A stretch of 33,201 nucleotides of DNA from Porticoccus sp. (GTDB lineage: Bacteria > Pseudomonadota > Gammaproteobacteria > Pseudomonadales > Porticoccaceae): NCBI GenBank assembly GCA_002733125.1, contig NVUM01000012.1, forward strand, positions 62,971 to 96,171, in the 5' to 3' direction. Both the position numbers and the translations under genes were made by a program. Shown here in pieces: positions 8,159 to 16,499 of this stretch (position 1 is its first letter; each line of letters starts with the position of its first letter). The notes under the pieces are model-generated. The model saw only the letters and a list, made by a program, of their open reading frames with translations, was not told the DNA's origin and ran no database searches.

Positions 8159-9109
8159 ATGAGCACAATTGAAAAAGCAGTTGAAAAGCTGGGGAAGAAG
8201 AGTCAGAAAAACGATTCGGCAGCTCCCACATCAAGCTCGCCTGAAGTGGAGGTTGACCTTGCGTCAGCGCCGGACAGCTGGGAGGGTGCTGATACAGCTT
8301 TTGAACCCCCAGCAACACAGTCTGCAAATAAAAGCATTGTCCTGCCTATCAAAGAGTTGGAAGCAAAGGGCTTTGTCTCTCCGTACAAGCCGAGGAGTTA
8401 TATTGCAGAAGAGTATCGGGCGATTAAGCGCCCATTATTGCAAAACATAGACACCAATATGGCTCAGGGTACGGACCATGCCAACCTGATTATGGTGACC
8501 AGCTCCTTTGAAGGAGAAGGAAAGACGTTTTCAGCCATTAATCTGATGCTGAGTATCTCCATAGAAAAAGATAAAACAGTTCTGTTCGTCGATGCCGATA
8601 TGGCAAAGGCTTCTGCGGGAAGCTTGTTAGGTATTCCCGATGATACGCCAGGACTTATTGATGTTCTGGAAGATGAAAATATTGGCATCGAAGACGTACT
8701 GCTAAACACCGACCTCCCTAATGTGCGCATTATTCCAGTGGGGGTTGCCCATGAGCGATCCACAGAGTTGCTTGCCAGTGAGCGGATGAAGCAATTGATG
8801 GCTGAGTTGTCAGCGCGTTATCCGGATCGGGTTATTATTTTCGATTCCCCACCGTTCCTTCAGACGAGTGAGGCAGCAGTGCTGGCCGACTGCATGGGGC
8901 AAATCGTGTTTGTAGTCGAAGCGGAAAAAGTTTCACCGGATGTCGTGAAACAGGCGGTTAGCCGGATCAGTGACGATAAAATTATCGGGATGCTACTCAA
9001 CAAGGCCGTAAGATACCCTTGGGACAATTATACCCATGGCTATGGTTATGGGTATGGGCACAGTTATGGGGCAGGTCGAACAAGGATGGGTGGCGGCCAG
9101 AATGAATAA
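8159..9109 (+). CDS. XrtA-associated tyrosine autokinase (BY-kinase)
   Basis: Cytoplasmic bacterial tyrosine kinase of 316 residues, separate from its membrane activator as in CapB. Walker A is EGEGKTF (118-124), Walker A' LFVDADM (142-148) and Walker B VIIFDSPP (225-232). The C-terminus has a tyrosine cluster (Tyr286, 291, 295, 297, 299, 303) in a Gly-Tyr repeat, the usual autophosphorylation tail. The frame is open from an ATG at 8126, but the ATG at 8159 (MSTIEKAVEKLGKK) is the family-typical start with GGAAA upstream. The expected activator is the preceding chain-length protein. A likely phosphatase is the C-terminal domain of the protein at 31438-33147. The gene overlaps the next by 8 bases. 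Confidence 0.93.
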   Translation: MSTIEKAVEKLGKKSQKNDSAAPTSSSPEVEVDLASAPDSWEGADTAFEPPATQSANKSIVLPIKELEAKGFVSPYKPRSYIAEEYRAIKRPLLQNIDTNMAQGTDHANLIMVTSSFEGEGKTFSAINLMLSISIEKDKTVLFVDADMAKASAGSLLGIPDDTPGLIDVLEDENIGIEDVLLNTDLPNVRIIPVGVAHERSTELLASERMKQLMAELSARYPDRVIIFDSPPFLQTSEAAVLADCMGQIVFVVEAEKVSPDVVKQAVSRISDDKIIGMLLNKAVRYPWDNYTHGYGYGYGHSYGAGRTRMGGGQNE

Positions 9110-10568
9110 CAGCACGCGGGTTTCCCTTTGTAAAATCAGCCGCCTGGCATCTATTGCCATGGCCGTGATATTGGCCGTGCCGTATTCGCTGAATGCCGGC
9201 GAATGGAAAAGCAAGGGGAGCATTACTTTTGGTGAAATTTACACGGACAATGTCGAACTGGACGATGACAACAAGGAGAGCAAGTTTATCAGCGTGGTAC
9301 GACCTACCATCGAACTTGAAGGTAAAGGAAGACGCGCCGAAATGTCCCTGGTTGGTGCTTTTGAATTTAACAATGTAGGTGGTGGGGCAGACTCCTTTAA
9401 TCCTCGAGTACGTGGCGATGGTGCCATTGAGTTACTTGAGGATTTCTTTTTTGTTGAAGGCGATATCTATTCCAATCAGACACTAATCGACCCTTTTGCC
9501 GCCTCTGGTAGTACTCAGCTCAACAGATCCGATAACGTTACAACCACCTATGATTACAGCGTAAGCCCCTATCTCGTGCATCGCTTCGCGCGGTTTGCAG
9601 AGCTTCAGGTGCGCTATACCTATGATGATCAGATCAACAAGGGCGATGAGCTTTCAGACAGTGTCCAAAGGATGTCCGTGGTGACACTTAATAGCGGACC
9701 GGATTTTGGTCCCCTGAGCTGGACCCTGCGTGCCGATCATCAGAAAACGGAATTTGATGGCGATGGTTTCATGAATCAGGATGGGGATAACGAGCGCTCT
9801 ACAGCCAGTATCAAGGTGGGTTATGAACTGAGTCGAAAATGGCAGGTAAATAGCACCGTAGGTCAGGAGTGGAATAATTTTCAGACCTTCGATGACGATG
9901 ATACCGATGGTACCTTCTGGGATGTGGGCGCGATATGGAGCCCCAACGGGCGGACAACATTTGACGTCGGTTACGGAAAACATTTTTTTGGCGATACTCC
10001 CCGCTTCAAGTTTACCCACACCACCCGCCGGACGTCTCTTACCGTCAACTACAGTCGCAGTGTCACTGATACCCGATCAGAAAGACGTGCTGCCAGCCTG
10101 TTCCCGACAGAAGACCCGTTTGGAGACCTGATTGATCCAATTACCGGTGAACCGCTCTTTCTGACAGATAACCTCACTTTCCGGGATCAGGGTGTTTTTG
10201 TTAATGAGCTGTTTGATGCTTCGTTAACCTTGAAAGGCAAGCGCAGCGATCTGACCTTCTTTGTTCGGGAGTCAAAGCAGCTTCGAGAGGACATCGACAG
10301 TGATGCAAAATTTACTTCCACGGGTATTCGGTTTAATCGAAAACTGTCTTCAAAAATCAGTGTTACCTCAAGATTGAGTCTGGATGAAAGAGAAAACCGA
10401 ACCAGTTCAGAGTCGGAAATTACCAGATTTTATCTGAGCCTTGATCGTCAGCTGGGCCCCAGGACCACTGTAACGCTTGGCTACAGTTTTTCTGACAGGG
10501 ACGCAGACGGTTTTGGACGTGACTATAAAGAAAACCGGTTAAACCTGGGCCTGACAATAGATTTTTAG
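9102..10568 (+). CDS. XrtA/PEP-CTERM-system outer-membrane beta-barrel protein (TIGR03016-like)
   Basis: Secreted protein of 488 residues with a signal peptide cleaved after about Ala32 (PYSLNA). The mature part is made of alternating beta strands with Asp/Gly-rich turns and ends in LNLGLTIDF, a terminal Phe typical of Bam-inserted barrels. It matches the outer-membrane protein that regularly follows the tyrosine kinase in exosortase A loci. The frame is open from an ATG at 9036 inside the kinase gene, but 9102 is chosen because the signal peptide starts there and it overlaps the kinase stop. Its probable role is as the outer-membrane channel for the polymer, replacing the pore missing from the short export lipoprotein; this is inference. 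Confidence 0.87.
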   Translation: MNNSTRVSLCKISRLASIAMAVILAVPYSLNAGEWKSKGSITFGEIYTDNVELDDDNKESKFISVVRPTIELEGKGRRAEMSLVGAFEFNNVGGGADSFNPRVRGDGAIELLEDFFFVEGDIYSNQTLIDPFAASGSTQLNRSDNVTTTYDYSVSPYLVHRFARFAELQVRYTYDDQINKGDELSDSVQRMSVVTLNSGPDFGPLSWTLRADHQKTEFDGDGFMNQDGDNERSTASIKVGYELSRKWQVNSTVGQEWNNFQTFDDDDTDGTFWDVGAIWSPNGRTTFDVGYGKHFFGDTPRFKFTHTTRRTSLTVNYSRSVTDTRSERRAASLFPTEDPFGDLIDPITGEPLFLTDNLTFRDQGVFVNELFDASLTLKGKRSDLTFFVRESKQLREDIDSDAKFTSTGIRFNRKLSSKISVTSRLSLDERENRTSSESEITRFYLSLDRQLGPRTTVTLGYSFSDRDADGFGRDYKENRLNLGLTIDF

Positions 10569-10578
10569 GATATTCCAT

Positions 10579-11724
10579 ATGGTCAGGAAGCCACAGTCCC
10601 CACAGATCCTCTGTGTTGTAGGTGCAAGACCAAACTTCATGAAAATAGCACCGATTATGCGAGTGCTAAATCACTCGCAAACGGGCCTTTCTGGCAAGCT
10701 GGTTCATACTGGGCAACACTACGATGCCACCATGAAGGCAACCTTCTTCGAGCAGTTGCATATCCCCCAGCCCGATATTGATCTCGAGGTGGGGTCCGGC
10801 ACCCATGCCACACAAACGGCAGACATCATGAAACGTTTTGAGCCGGTCCTTGATGAGCAGCGGCCCCATGCAGTACTGGTGGTGGGCGATGTGAATTCCA
10901 CCATTGCCTGCGCGCTGGTCGCCGTGAAAAAGGGTATTCCGGTGATTCATGTGGAAGCAGGGCTGCGCAGTGGAGATCGCACCATGCCCGAGGAGATCAA
11001 CCGGGTATTGACGGACCAGATTTCGGAATTGCTGTTTACCACGGAAAAATCGGCCGCTGACAACCTGCTGCGGGAGGGTGTTGACTCGAATCGCATTCAT
11101 TTTGCCGGAAATGTGATGATCGACACGCTGCGTTATAACCTGGCACAGGCGATACCGGCGATGACGACCACTTCCGGGCTGAAAAAAAATGGCGCAAGGG
11201 TAGATCTCACCAACGGTTATAGCCTGGTGACATTGCACCGTCCTGCCAATGTTGATCACCCCGAGGTGCTGCAGAGCCTGCTCAGCGTGTTGGCAGACAT
11301 CAGCCGGGACATCCCGCTGGTCTTTCCCGTCCACCCCCGGACCCGACAACGCATCATCGATGCCGGGCTGGAGCCAATGATTGCCTCCTCGGCACTACAC
11401 ATGACAGGCCCGTTAGGCTATCTCGAGATGCTGGGCATGATGAAAGATGCCCGTCTGGTGCTCACCGATTCCGGAGGAATTCAGGAGGAAACGACAGCGC
11501 TGGGCGTTCCCTGTGTCACCCTTCGTGAAAATACCGAGAGGCCCATTACAGTGGAGCAGGGGACCAATACCATCGTCGGTACCGATCCGCGGGCAATCCA
11601 TGCCTGTGTTGCAGATATTCTCAGTACCGGTGGAAAATCGGGTTGTATCCCCGAGCTTTGGGATGGCCAGGCGGCAGAGAGAATCGTGGAAGCAATTGCT
11701 CTCTGGTCCAACGGGAGCCGGTAG
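10579..11724 (+). CDS. wecB: UDP-N-acetylglucosamine 2-epimerase (non-hydrolysing)
   Basis: Cytosolic epimerase of 381 residues, full length for the family, interconverting UDP-GlcNAc and UDP-ManNAc. Motifs are GARPNFMK (15-22), HVEAGLRSGD (124-133), TLHRPANVD (218-226), TDSGGIQEE (296-304) and RENTERP (316-322), all intact. It provides a ManNAc-type precursor, so together with the 4-epimerase at the left edge two HexNAc epimers may feed the polymer. The start ATG is 10 bases after the barrel gene, and its stop overlaps the GTG of the deacetylase. No UDP-ManNAc dehydrogenase is in the window. Confidence 0.95.
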   Translation: MVRKPQSPQILCVVGARPNFMKIAPIMRVLNHSQTGLSGKLVHTGQHYDATMKATFFEQLHIPQPDIDLEVGSGTHATQTADIMKRFEPVLDEQRPHAVLVVGDVNSTIACALVAVKKGIPVIHVEAGLRSGDRTMPEEINRVLTDQISELLFTTEKSAADNLLREGVDSNRIHFAGNVMIDTLRYNLAQAIPAMTTTSGLKKNGARVDLTNGYSLVTLHRPANVDHPEVLQSLLSVLADISRDIPLVFPVHPRTRQRIIDAGLEPMIASSALHMTGPLGYLEMLGMMKDARLVLTDSGGIQEETTALGVPCVTLRENTERPITVEQGTNTIVGTDPRAIHACVADILSTGGKSGCIPELWDGQAAERIVEAIALWSNGSR

Positions 11725-12635
11725 TGAATCACACAACCTCTATTCGCAATGCCATGTCGGTCGATGTGGAGGACTATTATCATGTCTCCGCCTTCGAGGG
11801 TTGTATCAATAAAAAACAATGGAATGAGATGCCCTGTCGCATAGAGGCCAATATGGAGCGAATCCTGGCCCTATTTGAGCGAAAGAGCATCAAGGCAACC
11901 TTCTTCACTCTGGGTTGTGTGGCCGAGCGTTACCCCGCTATGGTCAGGAAGATTGTCGACCAGGGGCACGAGCTTGCCAGCCACGGCTGGGAACATATTC
12001 GGGTTACCCACCAAAACCAGCAAACCTTTACTCAGGACATTACTCGAACACGCCAGTTGCTTGAAGATATCTCGGGCCAGTCCGTGGTCGGCTACCGTGC
12101 CGCCAGCTATTCCATTCGCAAGGAAAACCTCTGGGCACTGGACTGTCTCGCCGACGCAGGCTACCAGTACAGTTCCAGTATCGTACCCATCAGACATGAC
12201 CATTACGGCATACCGGGCGCTCCCCGGTTTGCTTTTCCGGCGGCCAATAACAGGTTGTTGGAGATTCCTGTTACCACTATTCCCGTCGCAGGGCGCAACA
12301 TCAACTGTGGTGGCGGTGGCTGGTTTCGTTTATTTCCCTACAGTTTCACCCGGTGGGCGATTAATCGCGTTAACCGGAAAGAGCATCAACCCTGTATTTT
12401 CTACTTTCACCCCTGGGAAATTGACCCGGAGCAGCCGCGTGTGCCAAACGCCAGCAGTAAAGCCAGGTTCCGGCACTATTTGAATTTGCATAAAGTCCAT
12501 CATCGACTGGAGCAGCTTGCCGATGACTTTTTGTGGGGGCGAGTTGATGAGGTGTTCCTGAAAGGCTTCCAACAAAAACAAACCGGCAATGATCAGTGGG
12601 GTTTGCATGGCGCTTGCGATTCATCAGCTGTCTGA
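11724..12635 (+). CDS. XrtA-system polysaccharide deacetylase (with DUF3473-type C-terminus)
   Basis: Carbohydrate esterase family 4 protein of 303 residues that should remove N-acetyl groups from the polysaccharide. Metal and catalytic residues are visible: SVDVEDYY with Asp14 and Asp17, and the SHGWEH motif with His87 and His91. RAASYS at 126-131 and the FHPWEID motif at 228-234 match the exosortase-associated subfamily (TIGR03006). The start is the GTG at 11724, whose first base is the last base of the wecB stop; upstream in-frame codons lie inside wecB. There is no signal peptide, so it acts in the cytoplasm or at the inner membrane face. Its 3' end overlaps the FemAB gene by 29 bases. 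Confidence 0.93.
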   Translation: MNHTTSIRNAMSVDVEDYYHVSAFEGCINKKQWNEMPCRIEANMERILALFERKSIKATFFTLGCVAERYPAMVRKIVDQGHELASHGWEHIRVTHQNQQTFTQDITRTRQLLEDISGQSVVGYRAASYSIRKENLWALDCLADAGYQYSSSIVPIRHDHYGIPGAPRFAFPAANNRLLEIPVTTIPVAGRNINCGGGGWFRLFPYSFTRWAINRVNRKEHQPCIFYFHPWEIDPEQPRVPNASSKARFRHYLNLHKVHHRLEQLADDFLWGRVDEVFLKGFQQKQTGNDQWGLHGACDSSAV

Positions 12636-13638
12636 CGCAGATTTATCCCAATGGGACGAATATGTTCTAAAAACACCAGCGGCAACATTCTTTCACAGGG
12701 CCGGCTGGAAAACGGTTCTGCAGCGAGCCTTCGGCCACCAGCCCTATTTTCTCTATGCCGAGTGCGAGGGAGAAATAGTCGGCATACTGCCGCTGGCACA
12801 CAATAAAAGCCTGCTTTTTGGCAACAATCTGGTATCCACACCATTTTGTGTCTATGGTGGTATCGTTGCCGACACCGATGAAATTGCCGCAGCACTGAGA
12901 ACCGCCGCCTGCGATCTCGCGCAGACACTTCATGTGGATGCGCTGGAGTTGCGGAACCAGCACCGTTCAGCTGAAAACTGGCCGACAAAGAGTATTTATG
13001 CGACCTTTCGCCGCTCTATTGATCGGGATCCCGAAGTCAACATGCAGGCGATTCCCAGCAAGCAACGGACCATGATTCGCAAGGGAATCAAGAATGGTCT
13101 GGTGAGTGAGCCGGGACAGGACTGGGAACGAATTTATCGAATTTACGCAGAAAGTGTCAGAAATCTCGGCACGCCGGTTTTCTCCAAAAACTACTTTTCG
13201 CTTCTCCGGGAAGTGTTTGGCGATGACGTCGACACCCTGATGATTACCCATGAAGGGCGTGATGTGGCGGGTGTGGTGAGTTTTTACTTCAGAGATGAAG
13301 TGCTGCCCTACTATGGGGGCAGTATTGCCGAGGCGAGGGAAATCAAGGGCGTCAACGATTTTATGTATTGGGAATTGATGCGTCGTTCAGCTGAGCAGAG
13401 TATCCAGGTGTTTGATTTTGGTCGCAGCAAAGAGGGCACTGGCCCCTACCGCTTCAAACAGCACTGGGGATTTACCCCTGAGCCGCTGCACTATGAATAT
13501 TACCTGGTCGGGGCGGACAGTGTTCCGGATATAAACCCCCTCAACCCGAAGTACCAGTACTTCATCAGGGCATGGAAAAAACTGCCATTGCCTCTGGCCA
13601 ATACCGTTGGGCCACTACTGGCAAAAAACCTGGGTTAG
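12607..13638 (+). CDS. FemAB-like GNAT-fold acyltransferase of the XrtA system
   Basis: Protein of 343 residues of the FemAB/acetyltransferase_6 superfamily, the type found in exosortase A clusters (TIGR03019). Recognisable stretches are the N-terminal WDEYVLKTPAATFFHRAGW, the central RTMIRKGIKNGL and PVFSKNYFSLL, and the C-terminal FDFGRSKEGTGPYRFKQHWG, which is typical of this family. It may attach an aminoacyl or acyl group to the amino sugar exposed by the preceding deacetylase, which is inferred from order. The ATG at 12607 is preferred over one at 12589 because a GTGGGG precedes it and the protein then aligns with the family start. It overlaps the deacetylase gene by 29 bases, indicating coupling. 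Confidence 0.9.
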   Translation: MALAIHQLSDADLSQWDEYVLKTPAATFFHRAGWKTVLQRAFGHQPYFLYAECEGEIVGILPLAHNKSLLFGNNLVSTPFCVYGGIVADTDEIAAALRTAACDLAQTLHVDALELRNQHRSAENWPTKSIYATFRRSIDRDPEVNMQAIPSKQRTMIRKGIKNGLVSEPGQDWERIYRIYAESVRNLGTPVFSKNYFSLLREVFGDDVDTLMITHEGRDVAGVVSFYFRDEVLPYYGGSIAEAREIKGVNDFMYWELMRRSAEQSIQVFDFGRSKEGTGPYRFKQHWGFTPEPLHYEYYLVGADSVPDINPLNPKYQYFIRAWKKLPLPLANTVGPLLAKNLG

Positions 13639-13651
13639 GAATTTGTCTAGC

Positions 13652-14890
13652 ATGAAGCCAGCATTGTTATTTCTATCTCACCGGATCCCTTTTCCCCCCA
13701 ACAAAGGCGACAAGATTCGCTCCTTTCACTTGCTCAAATATTTGAGCGAGCATTATCGTGTTTACCTTGGCGCTTTTATCGATGATGCAGAAGACTGGCA
13801 ATATCGGGAGCTGGTTCGGGAATATTGTGAGGATTGTTGCTTTGTCAGGCTGAATCAGCGCAGAGCCCGGCTGAAAAGTCTGTTTGGACTGATAACCGGT
13901 GAACCGTTGACCCTGCCTTATTTTTTCAGTGCCGCGCTGGCCCGCTGGACTCGCAGTGTCACCACTGAACAGGGTATCCAGCGAGCAGTCATTTACTCCG
14001 CTGCCATGGCGCAATATGTTTCCGGCACAGAGCTGTCCATTGAGCGGAAACTGATTGATTTCGTGGACATTGATTCCGATAAGTGGCGACAGTATTCGGC
14101 GAGAAAGCGCTGGCCAATGAGCTGGATTTACCGCCGGGAAGCAAAGCGTTTATTGGCTTACGAGCGTCATGTGGCGGCTGAGTTTGATGCCAGCCTGTTT
14201 GTCTCCTCCGCCGAGGCGAGCATGTTCCAGACGCTCGCTCCCGAAGTGGCCAGTAAAACCGGCTTTTATAATAATGGCGTGGACGTGGATTACTTTTCTC
14301 CGGACACTGATCTGGTGACGCCATACAGTCCTCAGGACAAAGTCCTGGTTTTTACCGGTGCGATGGATTACTGGCCCAACGAGGATGCGGTCTGCTGGTT
14401 TGCCGAGCAAGTGTTCCCGAGTCTCAAAAAGGTTGATAGCAGTTTGAAGCTGTATATCGTCGGCAGCAATCCTACCGAAACCGTTCAGTCTCTGGATAAA
14501 ATCTCCGGGGTTTGTGTCACCGGTCGGGTACTGGATGTCCGCCCCTATCTGAAATTTGCCGCGGCTGCAGTCGCGCCGATGAGAGTTGCCCGGGGTATTC
14601 AGAACAAGGTGCTGGAAGCCATGGCCATGGCCAAGCCGGTCATTGTCACCCCGCAGGCATTGGAGGGCATCGCAGCTGAACATGGTCAGGACGTATTGGT
14701 GGCTGACGATGAAGCGGCTTTGAGCGCATTGGTCGAGCAGGTCCTGGCCGGTCGGTTTTCCTCAATTGGTAAGACGGCCCGTGAAAAAGTCACCCGTGAT
14801 TTCAGTTGGGACGACAACCTGCCCAACGTCACCAGCTGGCTGGAATATGGCAGAGCTTCAGTGCGTGGAGGTACGGCCCATGAAGTCTGA
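13652..14890 (+). CDS. XrtA-system glycosyltransferase 1 (TIGR03087-like, GT4)
   Basis: GT-B fold glycosyltransferase of 412 residues. The N-terminus LFLSHRIPFPPNKGDKIRS is diagnostic of the exosortase-associated family Stp1. The C-terminal donor-binding half shows VFTGAMDYWPNEDAV, a DVRPYL stretch and the PMRVARGIQNKVLEAMAMAKPVI motif characteristic of GT4 enzymes. The start at 13652 has AGGA about 10 bases upstream; an in-frame ATG at 13607 would lie inside femAB and extend the protein beyond the family start. The gene overlaps the exosortase gene by 11 bases. Donor and acceptor are not deducible. Confidence 0.92.
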   Translation: MKPALLFLSHRIPFPPNKGDKIRSFHLLKYLSEHYRVYLGAFIDDAEDWQYRELVREYCEDCCFVRLNQRRARLKSLFGLITGEPLTLPYFFSAALARWTRSVTTEQGIQRAVIYSAAMAQYVSGTELSIERKLIDFVDIDSDKWRQYSARKRWPMSWIYRREAKRLLAYERHVAAEFDASLFVSSAEASMFQTLAPEVASKTGFYNNGVDVDYFSPDTDLVTPYSPQDKVLVFTGAMDYWPNEDAVCWFAEQVFPSLKKVDSSLKLYIVGSNPTETVQSLDKISGVCVTGRVLDVRPYLKFAAAAVAPMRVARGIQNKVLEAMAMAKPVIVTPQALEGIAAEHGQDVLVADDEAALSALVEQVLAGRFSSIGKTAREKVTRDFSWDDNLPNVTSWLEYGRASVRGGTAHEV

Positions 14891-16499
14891 ACCGTCATTG
14901 ACCAATGCTCTGCAATTGACGCCCACAGCCAGGGAGCAACTGCTTGTCCCCGCTTTTTTTATTGGTCTGCTGGTAGTATTTTTTGGTCTTTTTTATGAAA
15001 CCACATGGACGATGGTGTCCACCTGGTACCGGGCTGAAACCTATACCCACGGTTTTCTGATCCTGCCTATTGTCGCCTGGCTGATCTGGCGGCGCAGAAC
15101 TGTTCTGCAGAACCTGCGGCCCACTCCCCAATTTTTGGCGCTGATCCCCCTGGCTGCCGCCGGATTTCTCTGGATGCTGGGTAATCTGGTGGATGTTCAG
15201 GTTGTTCAGCAGTTCGCGCTGATCGCCATGGTTGTCGCCGCGTTTCTGACAATTATGGGGGTCGATATCTCCAAAGCACTGGTTTTCCCGCTGGCGTTTC
15301 TATTTTTTGCAGTCCCTATGGGGGAGGAGCTGGTTCCTCCGCTGATGGAATACACTGCAGCGGTAACCGTTGCTTTGGTAAAACTTAGCGGAATCCCCGT
15401 TTATCGCGAGGGCATGTTTATCGCACTGCCCTCCGGAAACTGGTCAGTGGTGGAAGCCTGCAGCGGCATTCGCTATCTGATTGCATCGGTGACCCTGGGA
15501 TGCCTGTTTGCCTATATCAACTACTCAAGCATGAAAAAAAGACTGGCATTCATCCTGGTGGCGACCATTGTGCCGATCATTGCCAACGGACTGCGCGCCT
15601 ACATGATTGTCATGATTGGCCATCTCAGCGGCATGGAGCTGGCAGTAGGCGTTGACCACCTGATTTATGGCTGGGTTTTCTTCGGGCTTGTTATGCTGAT
15701 TTTATTTGTGATTGGCGCAAAATGGAGCGACCCCGATCAGCTACCCGCGCACTCCGGCAGCACGCCTGATACCGACTCTGACGAACGATCACTTTCGCCG
15801 GGCTCGGCTGTTGTTCTGGCGGTTTTCGCCGCATTGGCGGTGGCCGTTATCTGGCCCGCATGGGTCTTTGCATTGAATCAGGGCGGGGAGACCAGGCCGG
15901 CTGCCGTCGAATTTGCACCAGAGCGCCTCGGCGAGTTTACCCTGAGTACCGATATGTTCTGGGACTGGTTTCCCCAGCACCGGGGCAATGATAGTCATAT
16001 AAAGCAGTTTTACGTGTATCAGAATAAGAATGACGCTGAAGGGCAGCCCGCTGTCATGCTCGATATTTCCCAGTATCTGCGACAGGAGCGGGGTGCGGAA
16101 CTGATCAGTGGTCAGAACCGCCTGTTTAATCGCGATGTTCGCGACTGGCGAGTGTTTCCCATGGGTGGGGAATCCGTGGACCTCAATGGTGAAACAACCG
16201 GGGTGTTATCCGCAGTGGTGAAAGGACCCGGTCAAAGTTTGCTGGTTTGGCGGTGGTATCGCATTGGCGACCAATACACGGCCAATGACTATGTGGCCAA
16301 GTTTTATGAATTGAGCGCCCGGTTGCTGGAAAACAGGCGGGATGGCGCCATCATCACCCTGGCGGCACCGATAGAATTCCCGGGCGAGAGCGCACAGATT
16401 GCCGTTGCTGAAGAAATGCTGCAAAGGTTCATCCATCCGATGTTGCCGGAACTGGAAAAATCACTCGACCAGGAATTTTCCGGGGCAAAACAACCGTGA
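14880..16499 (+). CDS. xrtA: Exosortase A fused to EpsI-family domain (XrtA)
   Basis: Polytopic inner-membrane cysteine transpeptidase of 539 residues that cleaves and sorts PEP-CTERM proteins. The exosortase part (about 20-282) has roughly eight membrane helices and the conserved triad: Cys194 in VEACSGIRYL, Arg239 in ANGLRAYMIV, and His260 in GVDHLIYGWVFF. A hydrophilic linker and one more helix (about 310-331) lead to an EpsI-type domain, with FAPERLGEF and WDWFPQHRGND. The two functions, separate genes in some bacteria, are fused here as is common for XrtA. TGGAGGT lies 8 bases before the ATG, deciding the start against an in-frame ATG at 14766. No substrate with a PEP-CTERM tail is encoded in the window. 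Confidence 0.95.
   Translation: MKSEPSLTNALQLTPTAREQLLVPAFFIGLLVVFFGLFYETTWTMVSTWYRAETYTHGFLILPIVAWLIWRRRTVLQNLRPTPQFLALIPLAAAGFLWMLGNLVDVQVVQQFALIAMVVAAFLTIMGVDISKALVFPLAFLFFAVPMGEELVPPLMEYTAAVTVALVKLSGIPVYREGMFIALPSGNWSVVEACSGIRYLIASVTLGCLFAYINYSSMKKRLAFILVATIVPIIANGLRAYMIVMIGHLSGMELAVGVDHLIYGWVFFGLVMLILFVIGAKWSDPDQLPAHSGSTPDTDSDERSLSPGSAVVLAVFAALAVAVIWPAWVFALNQGGETRPAAVEFAPERLGEFTLSTDMFWDWFPQHRGNDSHIKQFYVYQNKNDAEGQPAVMLDISQYLRQERGAELISGQNRLFNRDVRDWRVFPMGGESVDLNGETTGVLSAVVKGPGQSLLVWRWYRIGDQYTANDYVAKFYELSARLLENRRDGAIITLAAPIEFPGESAQIAVAEEMLQRFIHPMLPELEKSLDQEFSGAKQP

Noticed and set aside
9036-9101. Upstream ATG for the outer-membrane barrel inside the kinase gene
   Set aside because: It would put a Met/Gly-rich stretch in front of a normal signal peptide; the ATG at 9102 starts directly before it.
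10666-11349. Minus-strand open frame of 227 codons opposite wecB
   Set aside because: It is fully inside a clear epimerase gene and its product shows no family motif.
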